Both the position numbers and the translations under genes were made by a program. Positions 1 to 5,445 of a DNA stretch of 5,445 nt are shown here, piece by piece (positions within the stretch are counted from its first letter, which is position 1; each line of letters begins with the position of its first letter). The notes under the pieces are model-generated. The model worked only from the letters and a program-made list of their open reading frames with translations, was not told the DNA's origin and did no database searches. Origin of the DNA: an uncultured Ardenticatenia bacterium (GTDB taxonomy: Bacteria; Chloroflexota; Anaerolineae; Promineifilales; Promineifilaceae). Location: the NCBI GenBank assembly GCA_937858165.1, contig CALLZA010000951.1:1-5445 (forward strand). Direction: 5' to 3'.

Positions 1-174
1 TGTGGATGTGAGTGGGGATGAAGGGAAAGCGTAGGCAGCGTATGTTCACGTCCAGCAGGAAGAGGAGGTGGTGAAAGTGGTATCGTAGAAAATAAGAAAC
101 GTCGGGCGCTTCTAAAGCGCGTATTCGCGCTTGGCGAAACGATGGTGTTGTTGTTTTTTTTTTTTTGTTTTTTT
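1..174. other. Low-complexity read-past-adapter tail (artefact, no gene)
   Basis: This stretch lies outside the left sequencing adapter. It ends in T-runs (154-166 and 168-174) and is otherwise rich in G, A and T. Read in the opposite direction it is adapter, then poly-A, then A/C-rich sequence, the same order as at the other end of the contig. This is the usual result of an Illumina read running past the end of its molecule. I see no credible gene, promoter or RNA in it. The open frame starting at 142 encodes a phenylalanine run from the T-tract and then adapter, so it is not a protein. Confidence 0.9.
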
Positions 175-240
175 GAAGCAGAAGACGGCAGACGAGATCT
201 AGTACGGTCTCGTGGGCTCGGAGATGTGTATAAGAGACAG
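175..240 (+). other. Illumina Nextera P7/i7 adapter, left end (artefact)
   Basis: Positions 175-198 match the P7 flow-cell sequence with two mismatches (g for c at 175, g for t at 191). Positions 199-206 are an 8-base index, CTAGTACG, the reverse complement of Nextera index N702. Positions 207-240 are the 34-base Nextera Read 2 transposase adapter, ending in the 19-bp Tn5 mosaic end AGATGTGTATAAGAGACAG at 222-240. Genuine sequence begins at 241. The mosaic end is the engineered tagmentation end and is not evidence of a Tn5 element in the genome. Confidence 0.98.
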
Positions 241-318
241 CATAATAGCAGCAGGCGGGCAACGCGCGCGCCGCGCGGCCGCCGTCCCGCCCCAGCGCCC
301 GGCCTACCCCGGCCGGAC

Positions 319-324
319 AAGGAG
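319..324 (+). promoter_or_regulatory. Shine-Dalgarno for the dodecin gene
   Basis: AAGGAG sits 7 nt before the ATG at 332. It decides the start: the same frame stays open back to an ATG at 212, but that codon lies inside the adapter. No convincing -35/-10 promoter is visible in the 91 bp of genuine sequence upstream (241-331), which is very GC-rich. The promoter may lie beyond the contig end. Confidence 0.85.
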
Positions 325-331
325 CAACCGC

Positions 332-541
332 ATGAGTGTCTACAAAGTGATCGAGGTAGTGGGAACCAGCACCGTTTCGTGGGAAGAAGCCGCCCGCGTG
401 GCTATCGAGACAGCCGGCGCGTCCCTGCGCGACCTGCGCGTGGCAGAGATCACCAAACTCGACATTCGCCTGGACGACGACGAGATCGTCGAGTATCGGG
501 CGCGGGTGATGATCTCGTTTAAGTATGATAGTGGGGAGTAG
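332..541 (+). CDS. Dodecin family protein, Rv0379 ('calcium dodecin'/SecE2) type
   Basis: This encodes 69 residues, the normal length for dodecins, which are small cytosolic proteins that assemble into hollow dodecamers. The opening MSVYKVIEVVGTS, the helix starting SWEEAARVAI, and the closing strands IVEYRARVMISF give the family's beta-alpha-beta-beta pattern. As I recall it, Mycobacterium tuberculosis Rv0379 begins almost identically (MSVYKVIDIIGTS, then SWEQAA). Flavin-binding dodecins have a Trp in a W-x-E-V motif and a Gln in a Y/F-Q motif that stack on the isoalloxazine ring. Here those positions are Val37 (VAEI) and Arg57 (EYRA), so classical flavin storage is doubtful. Rv0379 has been described as a calcium-binding dodecin and older annotation calls it SecE2; no role in secretion is implied by the sequence. 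The gene is preceded by a strong ribosome binding site and converges on the thiolase gene 69 bp away. Family assignment is firm; the ligand is unknown. Confidence 0.93.
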   Translation: MSVYKVIEVVGTSTVSWEEAARVAIETAGASLRDLRVAEITKLDIRLDDDEIVEYRARVMISFKYDSGE

Positions 542-545
542 GCAA

Positions 546-610
546 GGTCAGCAGGCCAGTAGGTCAGCAATACTGCTACTGACCTACTGGCCTACTGGCA
601 AACCGACCTA

Positions 611-613
<3 letters not shown>
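546..613. repeat. Head-to-head octamer repeats forming a hairpin between convergent genes
   Basis: The gap between the dodecin and thiolase stop codons is built from degenerate octamers of the form CAGYAGGY. On the plus strand GGTCAGCA, GGCCAGTA and GGTCAGCA run in direct succession (546-569). After a short spacer, the opposite strand carries the same type of unit (574-597), with more diverged copies to 613 that overlap the thiolase stop codon. The two halves form a 15-bp perfect inverted repeat, 553-567 with 579-593, around an 11-nt loop. Its position suggests a two-way transcription end for the convergent genes. Neither side has a T-run, so it is not a textbook intrinsic terminator. It could equally be a dispersed intergenic repeat of the host genome. 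Confidence 0.75.
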
Positions 614-1792
<1,179 letters not shown>

Positions 1793-1795
1793 AGT

Positions 1796-1803
1796 CTCCT
1801 CCT
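1796..1803 (-). promoter_or_regulatory. Shine-Dalgarno of fadA overlapping the fadN stop codon
   Basis: On the minus strand AGGAGGAG runs from 1803 to 1796 and shares the last two bases of the fadN TAG stop (1804-1802). It ends 3 nt before the fadA ATG, and the AGGAGG core is 5 nt away. A ribosome finishing fadN therefore stops on the fadA initiation site, an arrangement typical of translational coupling and of fixed subunit ratios. Confidence 0.9.
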
Positions 1804-4195
1804 AGTTGCGCAGCGGTTTGCCCGTCTGCAACATGTGCATCATGCGCTCGCGCGTCTTCTCCTCGCCCAACAGCGACAGGAACGCCTCGCGCTCCAGGTC
1901 GAGGATGTACCACGGATCGACCCACGCCGGCGCGCTGATGTCGCCGCCGGTGAGTACGTAGGCGATCTTGCCGGCGATCTTGGCGTCGTGCTCCGAAGCG
2001 AAGCCGCCCCAGGCCAGCGAACGCACGCCCAGCTTCAGCGCATATAGGGCGTCGCGCCCGGCGGCGTAGATCTTCTCGACTTCCGGCGGACGCGCCCCGG
2101 ACGCCACCAGTTGCAACGCCCGCTGCTTGGCCCGCGCCAACCGGTGATCGCTGTTCATGACGATGGTGTCCTGGGGCGCGAGATAGCCCATCGCCTTGGC
2201 CTCCCAGGCGCTTGCGCCGACCTTGGCCAGAGCGATCTGCTCGAACGCCTCTTGCAGCGCGGGCAGCACGTCGGCATTGGCGGCGCGCATGACCGGGTTG
2301 ATCTTGCGCCGCAACGTCTCCTTGCAGCCGCCGCCGGCCGGCAAAAGCACGACGCCGAACTCCACCAGGCCCATGTAGGTCTCGTGGTCGGCCACCGCCT
2401 CCCAGCCAGCCATCGCCATCTCCACGCCGCCACCCAACGCCATCTGGTGCGGCGCGGTGACGACCGGCTTGGGCGCGTGGCGCAGCTTGAACGTCGCCGT
2501 TTGCAGCGCCTTGATCATCGTATCCAGCGCCTCGAACTGGCCGCTGGCCGCGGCCACGCCGACGGCGAACAGGTTGGCACCGGCGCAGAAGTGGTCGCCG
2601 TTGTTGCCGATGACCAGCGCGTCGAAGTCGCTGTCCAGGCGCTCCAGCGCCTTGAAGGCCATGTCGATGATATCCTGGTCGATGGCGTTCATCTTGGCGT
2701 GGAACTCGAACAGGGCCACGCCGTCACCCATCTCGTGCAGGCTGGCGCTGCCGTTACGCTCCACCGTCTTGCCCGCGGCGCGCAGGTCGCTAACGAGAAT
2801 GATGTTCTTGTCGGCGGCCAGCGGCTGATAGCTCTTCGTCTCCAAGTCGTAGTCGTTGCGCCCGCCGTTGGACTTATAGAAGCAGTCGTGACCGGTGGCC
2901 AACATCTCCTTGACCCACGGCGCAACCTCAAACCCTTCGGCCTCCATCTTGGCCACCGTCTCGGCCACGCCAAGCATGTCCCACATCTCGAACGGCCCGG
3001 CCTCGTGGCCAAAGCCCCAGCGCATCGCCGCGTCCACGTCTGACAGGCGATAGGCGATCTCCGGCGTGACGTAGGCGGCGTAGGCAAAGCCGTAGTACAG
3101 CAACCGGCGGAGGTAGTTGGCCGCGCGGTCGTCGAATTGCAGCAGCTTGCGCAAGCGTTCGCCAAGGTCTTCCACGTTGCGCACCGCGCCAATGGAGTCA
3201 AAGCGGATCTTGGGCGCGGCCTCATACGCCATCGTCTGCGGATTGAGCGCCCAGAACTCGCGCTTGCCGCCGACGCGTTCTTCCTTGTAGAAGCCCTGCT
3301 TGACCTTGTTGCCCAGCCACTTGCGGTCGAGCATGCCCTGCATCAGGGCCGACGTCCGCTCGGGCCGCAGCGCCTCGCGATAGGCGTCGTGGGGCACGGC
3401 GTCATAGAGATTGTTGTTGACGTGAGCCATCACGTCCAGCCCTACCAGATCGAGCAGACGGAAGGTGGCCGTCTTGGGGCGGCCGATGGTCGGCCCGGTG
3501 ATAGCGTCGACTTCGGGGATGGTGTACCCCTCGGCCAGTGCCGACTCCAGCCCGTAGGACGAGGCCACGGCGAAGAAGCGGTTGCCGATGAAGTTGGGCG
3601 TGTCCTTGCAGACGACGACACCCTTGCCCAGCGTCTCGCTGCCGAACGTCTTCATGAATTCGGTCACTTCGGGCGCGGTGTCGGCCGTGGGAATGATCTC
3701 CAGCAGCTTCAGGTAGCGCGGCGGGTTGAAGAAGTGGGTGCCCAGGAAGTGGGCGCGGAATTCGGCCGACCGCCCGGCGGCGATCTGGCCGATGGGAATG
3801 CCCGACGTGTTACTGCTGACGATGGCCCGCGGCTTGCGGATGGCCTCAATGCGGGCCATCAACGCCTGCTTTGGCTCCAGCTGTTCGATGATAACCTCGA
3901 TGATCCAGTCGCAGTCGGCCAGCTTGTCGAAGTCGTCATCCAGATTGCCTACAGTGATCAGGTCGCCCCGGTCGGCGCGAGCCAGATTGGCCGGCCGCGC
4001 CTTGGCCATGCGGTCGTAGAGCGAGTTAACGATGCGGTTGCGCGCCGCTGGGTCTTGTTGCTCCGCCGCGCTCAGATTCGGCGGAACGATATCCAGCAGC
4101 ACCACAGGAATGCCAATGTTGGCCAGGTGGGCCGCAATGCCGCCGCCCATCGTCCCCGCGCCGACGATGCCCACCTTGTCGATTCGATAGCTCAT
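1802..4195 (-). CDS. fadN: 3-hydroxyacyl-CoA dehydrogenase/enoyl-CoA hydratase, FadN type
   Basis: This bifunctional cytosolic enzyme hydrates trans-2-enoyl-CoA and oxidises the resulting 3-hydroxyacyl-CoA with NAD+. Its 797 residues are close to the roughly 790 of Bacillus subtilis FadN, and the C-terminus HML..GKPLRN matches that protein as I recall it. Domain order: NAD-binding Rossmann fold about 5-193, with GAGTMGGG at 12-19; dehydrogenase C-terminal domain about 198-305; a second, degenerate copy about 357-445; crotonase-fold hydratase about 485-700; then a helical C-terminal tail. Dehydrogenase residues are present: Ser131, the His154/Glu166 dyad (HFFNP and LLEI) and Asn205. In the hydratase, the oxyanion segment is FCAGANL (536-542), and Glu592 and Glu612 match the two catalytic glutamates of rat crotonase with the same 20-residue spacing. 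Both activities should therefore be intact. Gammaproteobacterial FadB has the domains in the opposite order. An AGAGGAG site 7 nt upstream supports ATG 4195. Confidence 0.95.
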   Translation of the reverse strand: MSYRIDKVGIVGAGTMGGGIAAHLANIGIPVVLLDIVPPNLSAAEQQDPAARNRIVNSLYDRMAKARPANLARADRGDLITVGNLDDDFDKLADCDWIIEVIIEQLEPKQALMARIEAIRKPRAIVSSNTSGIPIGQIAAGRSAEFRAHFLGTHFFNPPRYLKLLEIIPTADTAPEVTEFMKTFGSETLGKGVVVCKDTPNFIGNRFFAVASSYGLESALAEGYTIPEVDAITGPTIGRPKTATFRLLDLVGLDVMAHVNNNLYDAVPHDAYREALRPERTSALMQGMLDRKWLGNKVKQGFYKEERVGGKREFWALNPQTMAYEAAPKIRFDSIGAVRNVEDLGERLRKLLQFDDRAANYLRRLLYYGFAYAAYVTPEIAYRLSDVDAAMRWGFGHEAGPFEMWDMLGVAETVAKMEAEGFEVAPWVKEMLATGHDCFYKSNGGRNDYDLETKSYQPLAADKNIILVSDLRAAGKTVERNGSASLHEMGDGVALFEFHAKMNAIDQDIIDMAFKALERLDSDFDALVIGNNGDHFCAGANLFAVGVAAASGQFEALDTMIKALQTATFKLRHAPKPVVTAPHQMALGGGVEMAMAGWEAVADHETYMGLVEFGVVLLPAGGGCKETLRRKINPVMRAANADVLPALQEAFEQIALAKVGASAWEAKAMGYLAPQDTIVMNSDHRLARAKQRALQLVASGARPPEVEKIYAAGRDALYALKLGVRSLAWGGFASEHDAKIAGKIAYVLTGGDISAPAWVDPWYILDLEREAFLSLLGEEKTRERMMHMLQTGKPLRN

Positions 4196-4202
4196 GTGCG
4201 CG

Positions 4203-4209
4203 CTCCTCT
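4203..4209 (-). promoter_or_regulatory. Shine-Dalgarno of fadN
   Basis: AGAGGAG on the minus strand lies 7 nt before the fadN ATG at 4195. It begins only 5 nt after the base of the large hairpin at 4215-4270, so the folded hairpin would sit right at the edge of the ribosome's landing site. Confidence 0.85.
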
Positions 4210-4214
4210 TAAAA

Positions 4215-4270
4215 TGGGGCTTTGGGGGCGATGGGCGGACGCACGTCCGCCCATCGCCCCCAAAGCCCCA
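4215..4270 (-). terminator. 26-bp perfect GC-rich hairpin between fadE and fadN; terminator or mRNA stabiliser
   Basis: Positions 4215-4240 are the exact reverse complement of 4245-4270, leaving a 4-nt loop at 4241-4244. The stem fills nearly all of the 81-bp gap between the fadE stop and the fadN start. In the direction of transcription it follows the fadE stop by 6 nt and is followed by TTTTAAG. A stem this long with only four Us is not a classical intrinsic terminator. Partial termination, a block to 3' exonuclease that protects fadE mRNA, or a dispersed palindromic repeat are all possible. The inverted repeat itself is certain; the function is inferred. Confidence 0.6.
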
Positions 4271-4276
4271 AAACTT

Positions 4277-5228
4277 TTACTTCAGTTCGCGGCGAGAGTA
4301 GCCCAGCAGGCTACGGGCGACGATGAGTTGGTTGATCTGCTTGGTGCCCTCATAGATGTCGTTGATCTTGGCATCGCGCATCCACTTCTCGGCCAGCCAC
4401 TCGCGCGAATACCCCTTCGGCCCCAGCAACTCGACCGCCTTCTGGGTGATCCAGGTCACGGCGTCACCGGCGCGATACTTGCACATGCTGGCTTCCAGCC
4501 GGTTGCTCTCGCCGTGGGCCATCTGCGCCGTGGCCCGCAGTGTCAGCAGCCACGCGCCCTTGTACCGGGCCTCCATCTCGATCACGTCACGCTCGACGGC
4601 CGTCATCTCGTGCAGCGCCTTGGTGTAATCGACGACGATGCCCTCCTCAGCCAGCTTCTCCTTAGCAAACTCCAGCGCGGCGCGGGCGATGCCGATGGCG
4701 CTGGCGGCCACGGCCGGGCGCGAGGCGTCGAACGTCTTCATCGCCCCCAGGAACCCCTTGCGGCTCTCCACCTGCTGCACCTCGGGGTCACCCAGCACGT
4801 TGTCGAACGGGATGCGGGCGTTGTCGAAGTGCAGCGCCACCGTGTCGCTGGCGCGGATGCCCAGCTTGTGCTCCTGCTTGGCGATGGTGACGCCGGGCGT
4901 GTTGGCCTCAACGACAAACGACTTGATGCCGGCGCGGCCGGCCTTCGTATCCACCGTGGCCCAGACGACGCACAGACCGTCCGACTCCTTCAGCGCCAGC
5001 GCGCCGTTGGTGATGAAGATCTTCTCGCCGTTAAGGATCCACTCGTTCGTCTCTGGGTCGAGCACGGCTGTGGTGCGCATGGCGCTGTTGTCGCTGCCGG
5101 CACCCGGCTCGGTGATGGCCATCGCGCCCCACTTCGGCTCGCCTTCGGTAAACTTCTTCAGGAAGCGCACGCGCTGCGCCGGGGTGCCGGCTGAATCGAC
5201 GGCCGCGCCGCCCAGCATTGGGTGCGGC
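4277..5228 (-). CDS. fadE: Acyl-CoA dehydrogenase, C-terminal part (cut by contig end)
   Basis: This FAD enzyme carries out the first step of beta-oxidation, converting acyl-CoA to trans-2-enoyl-CoA and passing electrons to electron-transfer flavoprotein. The window holds 316 complete codons before the stop; roughly the first 90 residues of a typical 380-400-residue enzyme are missing. Counting from the first genuine residue, the FAD/substrate motif ITEPGAGSD is at 38-46, NGEKIFITNG at 66-75, LGIRASDT at 122-129, and the helical C-terminal domain begins around 155-165. The catalytic base is Glu293 in IYEGT, the position used by medium-chain enzymes such as MCAD. The frame continues through 5229-5257 only because the adapter happens to be open, adding a false MGSEMCIRDR start. 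The truncation is technical, not a pseudogene. The gene lies upstream of fadN and fadA on the same strand. Chain-length preference cannot be read from the sequence, and the short C-terminus does not resemble long FadE forms of about 600 residues. Confidence 0.94.
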
Positions 5229-5294
5229 CTGTCTCTTATACACATCTCCGAGCCCACGAGACCGTACTAGATCTCGTATGCCGTCTTCTGCTTG
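5229..5294 (+). other. Illumina Nextera P7/i7 adapter, right end (artefact)
   Basis: Positions 5229-5262 are the reverse complement of the 34-base Nextera Read 2 adapter, beginning CTGTCTCTTATACACATCT. Positions 5263-5270 are index CGTACTAG (N702), and 5271-5294 are the P7 end with no mismatch. The index is the same as at the left end, so both ends come from one library. Having P7 at both ends, pointing outwards, is what Read 1 read-through of short inserts on opposite strands produces. Confidence 0.99.
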
Positions 5295-5445
5295 AAAAAA
5301 AAAAAAAACAACTCTCTATGCCACCGGTTTGATCCATAGACAGATCATACACACGACCATACTGACAACAAGTCTAACACACACCATCGGCATCACACAC
5401 ACTCTAAGACAATCACATCAACAATACTACAGCAAGCAGCAAGAA
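5295..5445. other. Poly-A and A/C-rich noise tail (artefact, no gene)
   Basis: Fourteen As (5295-5308) follow the P7 end directly. The rest is A/C-rich sequence with many CA and ACA steps and no open frame of note. Its composition differs sharply from the GC-rich insert. It is the mirror image of the tail at 1-174 and should be removed. Confidence 0.92.

Noticed and set aside
115..132. Hairpin with 7-bp perfect stem and TATT loop in the left tail.
   Set aside because: It lies in sequence beyond the adapter and poly-T, so it is read noise or a foreign fragment and not part of the insert.
222..240. 19-bp Tn5-type mosaic end at both contig ends, as if flanking a composite transposon.
   Set aside because: Each is joined to the Nextera Read 2 adapter, the same index and P7, so they are tagmentation ends. 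No transposase gene is present.
241..246. CATAAT as a possible -10 box for the dodecin gene.
   Set aside because: It is the first hexamer of the insert. Any -35 box would fall in adapter sequence, so it cannot be assessed.
3137..5194. Long open frame on the plus strand, antisense to fadN and fadE; a similar one at 1139-2047.
   Set aside because: Both run opposite intact, motif-rich enzymes in GC-rich DNA, where antisense frames stay open by chance. They show no recognisable domain, and the first crosses an intergenic hairpin.
4277..5228. Acyl-CoA dehydrogenase as a pseudogene lacking its N-terminus.
   Set aside because: The break coincides exactly with the adapter junction and the remaining 316 codons are intact, with catalytic Glu present.

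Overview
**Overall.** The window is a short-read metagenome-type contig. Its biological insert is about 4,988 bp (241-5228). Both ends carry untrimmed Illumina Nextera i7/P7 adapter, then a homopolymer and low-complexity read-past-end sequence. Positions 1-240 and 5229-5445 are therefore library artefacts, and both contig ends are technical rather than biological. I found no undescribed system; the insert is a conserved beta-oxidation gene cluster plus a small dodecin gene.

**Layout.** 1-174: noise tail ending in poly-T. 175-240: P7/i7 adapter. 332-541 (+): a 69-residue dodecin of the Rv0379 ('calcium dodecin'/SecE2) type. 546-613: head-to-head degenerate octamer repeats forming a hairpin between two convergent genes. 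611-1792 (-): thiolase (fadA). 1802-4195 (-): 3-hydroxyacyl-CoA dehydrogenase/enoyl-CoA hydratase fusion of FadN type. 4215-4270: 26-bp perfect GC-rich hairpin. 4277-5228 (-): C-terminal part of an acyl-CoA dehydrogenase (fadE), cut by the adapter junction. 5229-5294: adapter. 5295-5445: poly-A and noise.

**How the genes work together.** The minus-strand genes are transcribed in the order fadE, fadN, fadA and supply the whole beta-oxidation spiral. The acyl-CoA dehydrogenase makes trans-2-enoyl-CoA, FadN hydrates it and oxidises the 3-hydroxyacyl-CoA, and the thiolase cleaves 3-ketoacyl-CoA to acetyl-CoA and a shortened acyl-CoA. All recognisable catalytic residues are present in the three enzymes. 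fadN and fadA are tightly coupled, since the fadA Shine-Dalgarno overlaps the fadN stop codon. fadE and fadN are separated by the strong hairpin, which may uncouple their expression. The dodecin is transcribed towards the operon and is not part of it.

**Organism.** The insert is GC-rich (low sixties per cent by eye) with strong AGGAGG-type ribosome binding sites, so it is bacterial. The FadN domain order (dehydrogenase before hydratase) matches Bacillus-type FadN rather than gammaproteobacterial FadB. High GC, an Rv0379-like dodecin and palindromic intergenic repeats would fit Chloroflexota or another high-GC, Gram-positive-related lineage. That placement is a low-confidence inference.
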